Source of the DNA: Pomphorhynchus laevis
Taxonomy: Eukaryota; Acanthocephala; Palaeacanthocephala; Echinorhynchida; Pomphorhynchidae
Length of the DNA: 64,000 nt
Assembly (NCBI GenBank): GCA_012934845.2
Contig: WNNJ02003330.1
Span: 1-64,000, forward strand
Direction: 5' to 3'
Shown here: one piece after another, positions 53,625-64,000 of the stretch
How the letters are laid out: every line of letters starts with the position of its first letter
How positions within the stretch are numbered: the first letter of the stretch is position 1
Translations under genes and position numbers: made by a program
The notes under the pieces: model-generated
Database searches by the model: none
Seen by the model: only the letters and a program-made list of their open reading frames with translations
Told to the model about the DNA's origin: nothing

Positions 53625-54330
53625 GGCAACATTTACAATTATTAAACTGAAGTTTATAATATAACATAGGGCGCTGACTATCTTCTTTGATATCTACATC
53701 TTTATGAGTTTATGATATATCTAAAAAATACTGAAATGAGATCTTGCTTTTGGACAAAAGCCCGAATGCCACAAGTCAAACTCTATTGTAACAATAGAGT
53801 TTGCACTACCCAGCATTGACAGCATTAGCAATGATCTAAATGAAATAATTGTTTTGTAATAATTATAAAATATATTTACGTTGTCGTTTTAAATTGTGTT
53901 AGCGCAATAATTGTGTTATTTTAATTGTGTTAACACAATTGACACATTAACACATTACTGTGTTATTGTAATTATCTCATATTATAGTATATAATAGCAT
54001 ATATAGCTAGTATATAGCATTAATAAATAGCATTATAGATAGCATTATATATAGCATTATAGATAGCATATTACAGTATAATATATAATAGTATATAATT
54101 GAACGTGACCATCGACAGTGCACAAATTATATTTGTGTAACATTAAAGAAATTGTAAATTAACTCGAATGTACGCTATATCAATTCACAAATTACTTTGT
54201 TAAATATTCGAGTACTTTGTTAAATACTTTGTTAAATATTTAATAAAATGTATTTAATTAAACTTATTTATTAAATATATAAAATATTATTCAGTTATTA
54301 AATATAATATCAGTATCATTGGCTATTTTT
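53625..54330. other. Spacer with TA-rich microsatellite
   Basis: At about 53995-54095 'tatagcattatagatagcat' units recur, and at 53895-53965 'attgtgtta' variants recur. No gene recognised. Confidence 0.55.
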
Positions 54331-54336
54331 CAAAAA

Positions 54337-54537
54337 CTATATATTACCTTCATTTGAAATAACGAGAGCGTTCATTAAGCTGAACATATACATATCAGAC
54401 GCGTTGTCGTCATTATAAAGCATTTCATCGTCACTAGTATCATAATTTGACATATCTTCAAATAAAAGTAAAAAAGAATAAAAACGACTAAAACATATAC
54501 TAATAAACAAAGCCAGAAACAAGGTGGATTTAAGCAT
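54337..54537 (-). CDS. Possible small secreted acidic protein (first exon)
   Basis: ATG at 54537 is followed by a strong signal-peptide-like segment (MLKSTLFLALFISICFS). After it come an acidic stretch 'EDMSNYDTSDDEMLYNDDNA' and 'MFSLMNALVISNEG'. A donor-like 'g|gtaata' occurs just before the stop at 54337, so the exon may continue elsewhere to lower coordinates. No family recognised. It could be a chance frame. Confidence 0.35.
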   Translation of the reverse strand: MLKSTLFLALFISICFSRFYSFLLLFEDMSNYDTSDDEMLYNDDNASDMYMFSLMNALVISNEGNI

Positions 54538-54544
54538 GCTGAGA

Positions 54545-56270
54545 TAATTTATCGAAATGAGTTTAAAGTATAATTTAATTACAATTAAATAGTTTATTAT
54601 CTATACTGGATCTAATATTTTACGTTTAAGATAAGTACCTTAAATCAGCTATTGTTAAAGCAGTAATTATTAATTTAAATTGTTATCTCATTGTATCATC
54701 TTTAATTAAATATATAATTCGTGTCTTAACACATGCCGCATGTTTGAACAATTTCAGTTATTTTATTATTAGTTCAAGTATATTTCTGCTTAAGATGCAT
54801 AAATATATTTTTATTGAATATTTAAAAATTTAAAAATTTATAGAACAATTAATAATTTAAAGTGCAAATGGTTATAATATAGCAGCATTGTGAAGTCGGT
54901 AAATAGATTGTTTTCCTCTCTAAATTATACGTGATAGAAACTTTATGAAACGGATATACGAGTATTCTTTCAAATTAAATTTATTTTATTGTATTTATAT
55001 TATTGATATATTATTAATATAATAATTTTTAACGACACTGCATGTTGCTTTAATCCTATCTATAAGCGACTGATCCAATAACTACGTTTCACGTTTCGGC
55101 AATTTTATGTTGGTTGACGATCACTCGACAAATCTTCTTTTATTGACAATTAGATTGAATGACAATTAGATTGAATTATTAATAATATAACTGAAATTTC
55201 TTAGTTAACTAATACAAATTATAATTTTATTTATAAACAATTTTTGATTCATCAATAATCATTTTTTGAAATAAGGTTCACCAATAATATAATGTAGCGT
55301 GCTACTCTAGACTTATAGATATAAAGCAGCGGGATCAAATATAGTAAATCCAGGTTACGAATTTGATAAGACAGTTCTAATTTCATCATTATTTTTAGAA
55401 TGCAAATTTGCAAAAATGTGGGAAAGCACTTAACATAAGAATTTTTAAGAGTGTTAATAACATGGAATTCAAGTTTTTCAAGCTTAAACTATAAATATTC
55501 TGCTTGAAATATAAAGTGTTTGTCACCAGACAAGTGATCTATACACATACGTTTAACAAATGTTATTCGATAAATATATGTATATAAAAATAATTGGCAA
55601 ATATTTTATTATGAAATCAAAGTATTTAATACTTTTATATTTTTATCATTAAATGTAGTTAATATAATATTAGTACAAAAAGTAAATGTATGCAATAAGC
55701 ATTGATTTTTAAAATTATATCGCATACACATTTTAAATATATTATGCTTACATGGTAGCTTTTAAATAAAAGATTTTCAATTCATATTCATAAAAGGACA
55801 ATTTTTCAGCTCGATTGCGTTTAATAAATCAAGAATTGTACAAGCCACACAAAAAAAAACATTTTTATTAAACCCTATTTTGGTACAAAAAATTGCTATC
55901 GAAATTTTGCTGTCTACGTTACCTATTTATTATTGTGAAAAAAGATCGTATATAGGAAATGAAAAACATTATTTGATAGACAGTCTAAGCAAATCGCGTA
56001 TTTAGGTAGTGCGAGTGATTCAAGATTCATTTTCATTTCAATATCGAATCGAAATAAAATCATTTGATGCATTTTTATAAATAAAACACGGAAAAATCAA
56101 ATTACCTGGATGAATTTGAAATTCATATTTTTGTGACTCAAAACTATATACATTAACAAAATGCGTCACAAATTTGAAACAACTTATAAAATATACAGGT
56201 TACAATAATATTTTATAGACAATTTTATGTAAAATTGTCTAAAAAATGTGTGAGTTATACAACATAATGT
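54545..56270. other. Intergenic, nothing recognised
   Basis: AT-rich. The 5' flank of the PI-PLC-like gene must lie in its distal part, but I see no clear TATA box. Confidence 0.5.
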
Positions 56271-56275
56271 AATAA

Positions 56276-57487
56276 ATGAGTATAATATTTCATTTTATAT
56301 TAATTACGTATGCAAATATACTTGTCAGACTCCATGAGACATCAGGGCCGGTTTTGCTAAACAGTTATGCCAACTTTAGCAAAGTTAAACGCATCTGGAA
56401 AATTTTAGATATCAGACAATGTGAAGGAGAAAGGAATGTTTCACACGATTGTTTTCAAATTGGCAATGAAGGTCTAAACTATTGTATGTGTGAAAAAATA
56501 ACAGTTGAATGCCGATCCACACAAATTCCAGCACGGAATGGGCTCTGGCGAAAAATGTTAAGGAACCGAGTTAATGAAGACGCAATCAAATTCTTCGATG
56601 TTTTTTGGATCGCTGCTCATAATGCCGGTAGTGACAAACTTAGATTTATACCTGATAAGCATGGTAAGTTTAGTGTTTCTAAATTTGGCAATTCAGAGTG
56701 CAAAATAGCTGCTTCATTTTCTTCGTTAAAGATCGGTCGAAATCTGGCTCGATTTGCGTCAAAATCACAGTTATATGATATATCGGATCTGCTAGAAATG
56801 GGTGTGCGCTTTTTCGATATTGATGTATGCATTGACAACAACGGTGAACTAAGGACATGTCACTGTTTGTTAGGACGGCGCGTATCATTGGTGTTAAAGC
56901 GAATTAAAGATTGGCTTACATTAAATTCAGATGAAATAGTAATATTTCGTTTTGCGGACGGAATTAGTAACAATCAAGTTTATTCTAAATTGTTGGTTGA
57001 GCTACTTAATCATCTAAATGCGTACCTGATACCAAATAACATGTATAATCAAACATTAAGTCAGCTTCAATCCAATAATAAACGTGTACTTGCTATAGTA
57101 CGTCGAAAAGTTGCGAATTCGGCAAATGTACATTATGAGCATTCCTTAATTAGAGGTAGATATTCTGAGCATTCTGATGTTGAAAAAGTTATGAACGATC
57201 AGCTATTGAGGTTACGGAATTATATCAGCTCAACATTGAATACTTTGCATGCTTATAAATCACCAAATTGGAAAGACATGGTAAAATTTGCCTTTTTTGG
57301 TGAAACATCATCTAACGAGAAGTCATTAATTAATCAAAAATTTGTTGAACACATTCAAACAGCAAAGTGGAATTCGACTATGTCTTCAGTAAATGTTATT
57401 ATGCTGAATAATATTAATCGTGACTTAGTAGAACAGCTCAGGCAATTTATAGTCAATGAACCGACAAACTCAAATAAATGCTTATAA
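56276..57487 (+). CDS. Secreted PI-PLC X-domain-like phosphodiesterase
   Basis: This is an intact, apparently intronless gene of 403 residues. It begins with a hydrophobic leader (MSIIFHFILITYANILV) consistent with secretion. Cys residues follow at 'RQCEGE', 'HDCFQ', 'NYCMCEK' and 'VECRS'. The PI-PLC X-like core starts at about residue 105: 'WIAAHNAGSD' holds the first catalytic His, 'LLEMGVRFFDIDVCI' the Arg/Asp strand, and 'RTCHCLLG' the position of the second catalytic His. The later 'DEIVIFRFADG' strand is also typical. It has no Y or C2 domain, so it belongs to the PLCXD/bacterial-type single-domain group, which cleaves phosphoinositide or GPI-like substrates. The length fits (300-450 aa). 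I cannot tell the substrate. AATAAA follows at 57510-57515. Confidence 0.75.
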   Translation: MSIIFHFILITYANILVRLHETSGPVLLNSYANFSKVKRIWKILDIRQCEGERNVSHDCFQIGNEGLNYCMCEKITVECRSTQIPARNGLWRKMLRNRVNEDAIKFFDVFWIAAHNAGSDKLRFIPDKHGKFSVSKFGNSECKIAASFSSLKIGRNLARFASKSQLYDISDLLEMGVRFFDIDVCIDNNGELRTCHCLLGRRVSLVLKRIKDWLTLNSDEIVIFRFADGISNNQVYSKLLVELLNHLNAYLIPNNMYNQTLSQLQSNNKRVLAIVRRKVANSANVHYEHSLIRGRYSEHSDVEKVMNDQLLRLRNYISSTLNTLHAYKSPNWKDMVKFAFFGETSSNEKSLINQKFVEHIQTAKWNSTMSSVNVIMLNNINRDLVEQLRQFIVNEPTNSNKCL

Positions 57488-57509
57488 TGAAATTACATAT
57501 GATTTTTTA

Positions 57510-57515
57510 AATAAA
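57510..57515 (+). terminator. Poly(A) signal AATAAA of the PLC-like gene
   Basis: It lies 23 bases after the stop codon. The AT-rich context makes chance occurrence possible. Confidence 0.4.
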
Positions 57516-58180
57516 TTATTTATTTATTTTATAAATAATAATATTTTATTTATTTTTTTATTTATTTATTTTATTCAATTATACATCTGCTGGAACAATA
57601 AATTAACAATAATAATGTAATATAATAATTTAAATAATAATATAATTATTATTTATAATATACATTAGTATATTAAATACAGTATTAAATATAATTATTA
57701 ATAATATAATAATTATAATAATTAAATAATAATTATTAAATAATGTAAATGATTTACAAAAGTAATAATTTTTACTTTATTAAAAAAATATTATTTTGAT
57801 TATTAAAAAATCGATTCGAAATTATAAAATTATTACATATTAATTATTCAAAATAATATTAAATATTAATGAAGAGATTCATTTGCAGAATTATCTTTTG
57901 TCTTGGACTGAATTATTAATCAAATATTATTAATAACAATAACAGTTATGCAAAGATTCATTAGAAAAAACATTTATGCCTCTCGGCTATGTTGAACAGC
58001 AAACAATAAAATAGTAATAGCTTTTCATATATAGTTTAGCTAACTATAGAGCTCAATATTGTATAGTTCGTTGCTTGTTAAGTTGGTTGATTGTAGTGTT
58101 CGGTGTAATTCGGTAGAGCTCGTTGGTTGCAGAGTTCGATAGATTTCAGTAGAATTCGTACTTTGTTCTAAAGAAGTCAG
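57516..58180. other. AT-rich intergenic DNA
   Basis: At 58060-58165 a GT-rich run with repeated 'gttcg', 'gttggttg' and 'agttcg' precedes the next tandem repeat. No gene recognised. Confidence 0.5.
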
Positions 58181-58197
58181 TGATAGCAATTTAAAGC

Positions 58198-58545
58198 CTG
58201 CTACTCCCCGCTAAGGCCTAAGGAAATCCTCCACTCTAACCTTATTAACATGAAAAAATCCTGAGTTGACGTAGCTTTGCGCTTCGCAGGACATTACAAT
58301 TTAGAGCAATGATATTCCCCTTAAGAGATAGTACAATCCTCTGCTCAAACCTGACTAACATGGTAGAACCTAAATTAGCACAGCATTGAGTTTCACTAAA
58401 TATGATATGTTTTACATAATCTACTCCTTGCTCGGAGCTAGGCGATCCTCCATCTGAACCTGTCTAAGATGGGTGACCCGGAACATGAAATAGCTTCAGA
58501 TTAACTTGCACGGAGATTTGGCTATCAGTGGATGCTCAAACCACT
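58198..58545. repeat. Degenerate tandem repeat, about 115-bp unit, three copies
   Basis: 'ctactcc(c/t)', 'ga(a/t)cctc(c/t)', 'aacct..ctaacatg' and 'cat.gagtt/agctt' recur in order near 58200, 58310 and 58425. GC content is above that of the flanks. No ORF. Origin unknown. Confidence 0.6.
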
Positions 58546-58624
58546 AACATGGTCAGGAGTGTGTCACGATGAGTCATCTAAATAGGGTTTGCACCCCTTA
58601 GTAATTATTAAATATTTGAAGTAA

Positions 58625-59390
58625 TTAAATATTCATAGTAATTAAAATCATATTTAATAAATATAAATATTACTAAAAATATAAAGAAAGATATTTATTT
58701 ATTGTCTTTATACCTCGGCTAAAATACAATAGAGCATTCATAAGTATATGAAATATCAATAGGTAAGATTACAAAAATATAATTAAGTCTTTATCGTTGA
58801 TTCACGGCTCAAAACTTAGGGTTCAATGCTCAAAACACTATTAGTTTTATCGACTAATGCTGGGTGATATTCGGTATCTTTTACTAAAGACAACTGTAGC
58901 TATATTTTGCAATCAAATTAATAAAATACGAGTTGACAGTTGAAGTTGAAAAAATATCATTAAAATAGTTCAATCGGCTCTCTTTCATTAAAAGCAAACA
59001 AAAACGACAGTTTATAGGCATGATAACCTTATATGTGATAATCATGCAAGATTGCATCACAAATTGTATATTTAAGATGTGTGTTTCCAAAACCTTAGTC
59101 AATTTGTTTCTTAAGTGCACAGAACATCTTTGAAGTTTAAAAAACGGGTAGACTGCTACTGATGACGACTGGCAGCACTCCCTTCATCCTTTTCAAATTA
59201 GCATGTAATCGATCAGTAATCATATTAATCAAATGATTATAAAATTTTATAAAAATAATTGTATAATTTATTAAAATATTATTAAATATATTGAATCGAT
59301 AAATTGTAAATGAAAATACTTTTGATATCCTAAAAGTAAATCATTTGCATTTACATCTTATAATGCTGGCATGTTATAATGTACATAAAT
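58625..59390. other. Intergenic, nothing recognised
   Basis: AT-rich DNA without a named feature. Confidence 0.5.
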
Positions 59391-59394
59391 CAGT

Positions 59395-59761
59395 AGTTTT
59401 CTAAAGATGCTAGCAGAAGTTAGCGAAATATCAATAAAATAATTTCGTCTTTTCTTTGATCCAGTTCCAATAATTCTTTATCAATAATGGATCATTATCA
59501 ACTATTTTAAATATATCAGCATTCTTGAATATTATAATGAAACAAGGTATATTATATATAATCTACATGTTGACATTATATTAATTGATGATACTGATCG
59601 TTAATCGGCGAAATATCAATTAAATATGTTTCTTGATGTTCCATCAAATGAATTATAAATAAAGAGCATAAAAGGCAGACATATAATATCATTATTGACA
59701 TTTTATATTATTAAATTTTCATATAATTTCAATAATTTTTATATTTAATCGATTTTAAGTA
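59395..59761 (+). repeat. Half foldback plus 321-bp repeat, copy 2
   Basis: 59401-59428 keeps CTAAAGA, T, GCTAGC, AGAA, GTTAGC-like hairpin and GAAA (a decayed FB2-type motif without its left arm). 59441-59761 is the second copy of the 321-bp repeat at 25891-26211. Confidence 0.85.
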
Positions 59762-59764
59762 ATG

Positions 59765-61135
59765 TAAAAATAACCGCATTATTTATATAATATGAGCTAA
59801 CAAAGTCGTGAGCAAGATTGGAATAACTTTATTCAAACGACAGTTAAGTAATAATTAAGATAATAAATAGCATAATTATGGTATTTATATCTGTTTATAA
59901 GTTTAATATTTTAAAACGATTATTTGTAAATATATGGTTTCGTCTTTAATACTAATCACATACATTGAAGAGTATTAAAAATATTCTTCATTATTATCAT
60001 ATTACATTCTTCCGTAGTTTCATAATTTTAATTGCGTTTTTATTATTTCCGGATAAAAAATTTAATTTTATTTAAAAATCTAACAAATTTATTTTTTATA
60101 TTTTGACCATTTCATTTTACGAAATACTATTAAGGCTACTGGGTGCTCATCGGATTATCTGAACTGTGATAATTTCGGAATGAGTTACACCTATTGTGAG
60201 TTAATCTCATCGTTGAACCGGCTTTTATAAATCGTACAGATATTCATTTTGTGGGTAATTCCAGATCGTCCAGCTTAATTTAACGATGGACTAAACAAAA
60301 GGTAAACGTGATAGAACAAAAAGAAAACGCAGTAGAAAAACGATCAAATCAACCAATAATAAGATTGATACAACAGATCAAATCATTTGTCTATTTTGTA
60401 ATTGTGTATTTGATCATCAGCTGCCAACCGATTACATCGCTGTTAGATTGATGAAGAAATGTTGAGAAAGAACACACTTTCAAATCTGAACACAAGATAT
60501 GTTAACTTATTGAATTGTTGTTTCCAAATAGCCTGTCAATAGCCATATGTTCGAACAGATATATATTAATGTAATTGACATCAAGATATTCTTGGCCAAA
60601 GATCATTGATCGATTTTGTAATTGTATCATTTGACCATCAACTGTTTAACGATGGTTACCGTGTTGTGATTTACATTGGTTGGTAGAAAAATTTGCCAGG
60701 CAGGCAGGTAATCCCAACCATCGTGTGAGGGGACGATATAGAAACTTCAAAATTTAACTATTAAACGATGTTTGTTAAGTAACATCTAAAAGGCTTTGCT
60801 CGATTACGGGAAGCGATAAAGAATGTCAAACTGGAATAAATGATTAAAGCAATTCACTTGCAAGGCAAATGTGATCAATATCCTTCGTGTTGGAAAGCAG
60901 AAGGAACCTCAAACTGTCTATGTTAATAAAGAAACATGCTGATCATAAAGGATATACTTAACGTTTGAAAGAATTATTATAGTAATCTCCTAAATCCGCT
61001 GATTTTTCTTGTACATGTGGAAATTCAAAAAGTGTTTAGAACGGACCGAAGATGTCATCCCCTTATAAGTGTCATTATTAATAAACTCCGCCATGACAAA
61101 TTTGCCGATATAATGAGATACAAACTGAAGTTCAA
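59765..61135. other. Intergenic with a weak internal duplication
   Basis: 'gattttgtaattgt...tttgatcatcaactg' occurs at about 60390-60425 and again, diverged, at about 60612-60650. This may be a decayed transposon or repeat. No coding capacity recognised. Confidence 0.4.
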
Positions 61136-61854
61136 AATAAAACAAAGTAAATAATTTCACTCATATAAGCAAATATTGCTTGTATTAATCAGGTTTGAAA
61201 ATATTATGATTATGAATTTAATTTCAAAACTTAAATTGTTCTAATGAGTATAAACGGCTTTTATTCCAATTCAAATATTTTAGCAAAATAGTAATTTGAT
61301 TTTAAAAATAACGACAAATTTACGACAAAGATCGTAAGTCTTGTTTATGTGATGCAAGCATCCGGTTTAAAATTTTTATTTCACAAAATACTGAGTAAAT
61401 ACAATATTTTATCCTAGAAATATTTTTCAGTAAAAGTAAGAAAAAATAATTTTAATTATTTTTATATAAATATAAATTAAATAATTTCAGTCATATAAAC
61501 AAATATTGCTTGTAATTTTCAGGTTTAACAAGATTATGATTAAGAATAAAATTTTAAAAACCAAATTGTTACGATGAATATAAACGGTATTTTATTTGAA
61601 TTCAAATATTTTAGCTAAATAGTAATTTGATAGTATTGATATTTTATATTTCTTAGTATTACTAAGAAAAGGAATAGCTTTTCTTGAAGAAAAGGCACAT
61701 GAGAAGTAGGATCAAGTGTATATTGCAGTTATGAGAGAAGAAAAATTTTATTTCTCTTTCCATAGGGACAAGGATTGATAGTATTTAAATATTCCCCTTA
61801 AGGGGGAAGTGGATAAGTCCTTGAGAAGATGCTTGACGCTTTAAAAAAGATTTA

Positions 61855-63110
61855 TATTAAAGTGGCAAATGCGTGCCAGCGAACGCTTACATGACCACAA
61901 CAAAACAAAAATGTAAATCATGTGTCGAGAAGGTTTGAACGGAGGCGGACGTCGAGATGGAGTTTATTCCAGGCAAGTGAGGCGGCGACGAGGAAGGATC
62001 GGGGACCGTAGTTGCTAGAGTAGTTGGGAATGTGGAGTAAGAGGGTGTGACGGGAACGCAGCGATAATGAGGTGGGGCGAGTGTCGTCTAAGAAAGGAAG
62101 GTTGATGAACGATGGGGAGTCGACAGCGATGAGACGAAAAGTTACGAGAAGAAGGTTGATGCGGATGTGGATGGTGGGCCAGGAGAGTTGGACGAGATAT
62201 TAGAATGTGTGGTCGAAGCGACGGAGACGAAAGAGTACTCGAACAGCAACGCTTATTATTCGTTGTAGGGGTAGGATGATGGATTTTGGAGAATTGGCGA
62301 AAAGGTTAAGGCAGTAATCGATTTTAGGGAAAAGAAGCGATGAAGGAAGAGACATACAGGAATGGAAGTCGATAAGCAGGCGGATACGGCAGATGTCACG
62401 GAGAATTAAGTTAGACGAGCGACCCTTGTCACGGACGAAGGGTTTAAGGGAAGGGTGATTATCGAAATGGAAGCCTAAGAAAGTGAGACTGGGTACTATG
62501 GATATGATCAATGAGGCAAAAGTAGAGTGGGAGGAGATATGTTTGGTTTACGGTGGAGGATCCACATTATTTTGACATTATTTTGGATGCAGGCGATTTC
62601 TGTGGAGTGATTAGAGCGAAAAGCGGATTGGAAAGGAGGGTACAGATTGGATGAGGAGAGATAAGCGTTGATCTGTATTAAGATGAGGCGTTCTAAGAGC
62701 TTAGAAAGAGTAGGGAGTAGTGAAATGGGGCGATAGCTAGAAGGAAGGGAGGGGTCGAGCGATTGTTTCTTAAGGAGGGACGAACGATTGCGGATTTCCA
62801 GTGTGAAGGGAAGATACGACTGCGGATGGACGAGTTAAACAAGGTTGTGAGAAAGGGTATATCGATGAGCATATTGATTTAAGTATGTGGGTAGGCAGGT
62901 GATCGGCTGGTGAGGTTTTGCTGCGCAAGAACATTAGAACAGATGAGACTTCGTAATGTGAGACAGGGAGAAGATGAAAGAGTTCCGGAAGGATGAGGCT
63001 AGAGGGCAGAGTGAGATAGGATGGATATCGCCAATGCTTCAAAATCATCCACCAATGCTTTCGTAGCCAGAGCTTCCATAATATAGTCGAAGGGCTGGCT
63101 AAGCTCAGAA
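61855..63110 (-). mobile_element. CR1/L2-like LINE, copy 3, with internal deletion of the RT palm
   Basis: The minus strand reads 'VSHYEVSSVLMFLRSKTSPADHL' (about 62895-62965), then in another frame 'YRPISLLPTLSKLLERLI' and 'FQSAFRSNHSTEIACIQN' (RT fingers, about 62590-62740). It then jumps directly to 'LGFHFDNHPSLKPFVRDKG' and 'FPKIDYCLNLFANSPKS' (thumb, 62200-62490). The YADD palm is missing; the junction near 62560-62585 shows 'attattttg' twice. The 3' tail is the same as at 16953. The copy is dead. Confidence 0.8.
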
Positions 63111-63114
63111 TGAC

Positions 63115-63655
63115 GATTGATTGCGGATGGCGTCGAGCATCTTCTTAAAAACTTTGCCCCATATCTCTCTTGAAGTGTAGATCGAAGGTTATACGAAGTT
63201 TTTTTAAAACGTGCGAAATTTCTTCCGGATTACGTTTAATTATTTTTTAACTGTTGAAACTATCTATAAAGTGTTTCATGGATTTCAACTGTTTTCACAC
63301 ATCCACCAATGCGTCGTGAACTGCGCAGTCAATTGAATTCGCAGAAGACTTCCGAGCAAATGAACGACAAATTTGAAAGTAACTTTCAAGTGTGGTAAAC
63401 ACGATTAAATATACATAATTTCTTCCAAATCAAGTTTATACTATGTTTCCATCCACATCACCTTCACTACTTCATTCACGTCGACCCAAAATGTGTGTAA
63501 TTTCTTCCAGATCAAGTTTCAATATTTTTAAATAATGCATCAATAACATGCACATATGATTTTATCTTTATATTGAATTAAAGTATAAATTTGTGTATAC
63601 GATCGTTTGGCAATGCAGAATTTAAAAATGTAAAGATATGCACATGTTATAATAT
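63115..63655. other. Spacer inside the inverted-repeat unit
   Basis: It contains 'aaatttcttcc(g/a)gat' three times (63220, 63418-63430 and 63492), a loose periodicity. Nothing else was recognised. Confidence 0.45.
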
Positions 63656-64000
63656 AAAAATTTGTCGTAAATTTAAAATTAAATTACTATTTTGCTAAAA
63701 TATTCGAATTCAAATAAAAGTCGTTTATACTCATCGGAACAAATTGGATTTTGAAATTATATTCTGAAAATTATATATATTCTAAAACTGAAAATTTAAA
63801 GCAATATTTCTTATAATGAGTGAAATTATTGAATTTTTAATTTTATTTTAAATAATTAAAATTAATTTTTAAGTACTTTAACTGATTTCTCTAAAAAAAT
63901 CTAGATTAAAAGCGTAATATTACATAGTATTTTGTTAAATAAAAAATTTTCAAAGCGGTTTATCGCACTACACAAACAAGACCCAATGTGCGGATAATGT

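Larger units (their letters stand above)
61140..63840. mobile_element. Inverted-repeat-bounded unit containing a LINE
   Basis: A block of about 180 bp at 61150-61330 ('tcactcatataagcaaatat', 'gagtataaacggcttttatt', 'ttagcaaaatagtaattt') recurs as its reverse complement at about 63660-63830, and in diverged direct copy at 61476-61640. The inner part is occupied by a CR1/L2-like LINE (61855-63110). This looks like a non-autonomous inverted-repeat element, or an inverted duplication, that received a LINE insertion. No transposase frame is visible. Confidence 0.55.

Noticed and set aside
56617-56888. Minus-strand frames over the PI-PLC-like gene
   Set aside because: They are shadows of the long plus-strand coding frame.

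Overview
This window comes from a very AT-rich animal-type (metazoan) nuclear genome. It holds intron-bearing host genes (GT-AG introns from about 50 bp to over 4 kb, several in phase 1), a TATA box, poly(A) signals, LINEs, Penelope-like elements (PLEs), a Tc1/mariner relic, a tRNA-derived SINE, foldback elements and satellites. There are no bacterial operons. I cannot name the species; a small AT-rich invertebrate is the most I would infer.

Host genes are sparse. They are: (1) a D-lactate dehydrogenase of the bacterial LdhA type (22354-27910, +), with a short upstream exon that adds a mitochondrial-looking presequence; (2) COQ3, the ubiquinone O-methyltransferase (31412-36853, +), resolved into five exons; (3) a secreted Gln/Pro/Tyr/Lys-rich protein with ten 11-residue repeats (39958-44375, +), driven by a clear TATA box; (4) a P-loop exon resembling ORC5 (45440-45977, -); (5) one exon of an unknown single-pass membrane protein (49875-50236, -); (6) a possible small secreted protein (54337-54537, -); (7) a secreted PI-PLC X-domain-like protein in a single exon (56276-57487, +). 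(1) and (2) are adjacent and both look mitochondrial, but nothing shows that they are co-regulated.

Mobile DNA dominates 1-20 kb and is scattered elsewhere: an old Ty3/gypsy-like gag fossil (3750-4490); LINE remnants at 5.84-6.54 kb, 7.4-10.44 kb (zinc finger, RT and restriction-like endonuclease), 12.3-16.95 kb (Jockey/I-like, with a duplicated endonuclease segment) and three CR1/L2-like copies; a PLE reverse transcriptase at 29.8-30.66 kb beside a Tc1/mariner relic; and a PLE-linked tail repeat present in about ten copies in both orientations.

The most striking item is a young 462-bp tandem satellite at 50901-52166. Each of its three monomers carries, on the minus strand, a fully canonical type I hammerhead ribozyme with a minimal stem III. 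It is bounded by long (AT)n tracts and ends in an inverted partial copy. Several foldback elements elsewhere carry a related but non-canonical fold (CUGAAGA, one extra base, a perfect hairpin, then GAAA). One of these foldbacks encloses a PLE-like coding relic. This links ribozyme-like RNA, foldbacks and Penelope-like retroelements in one locus.
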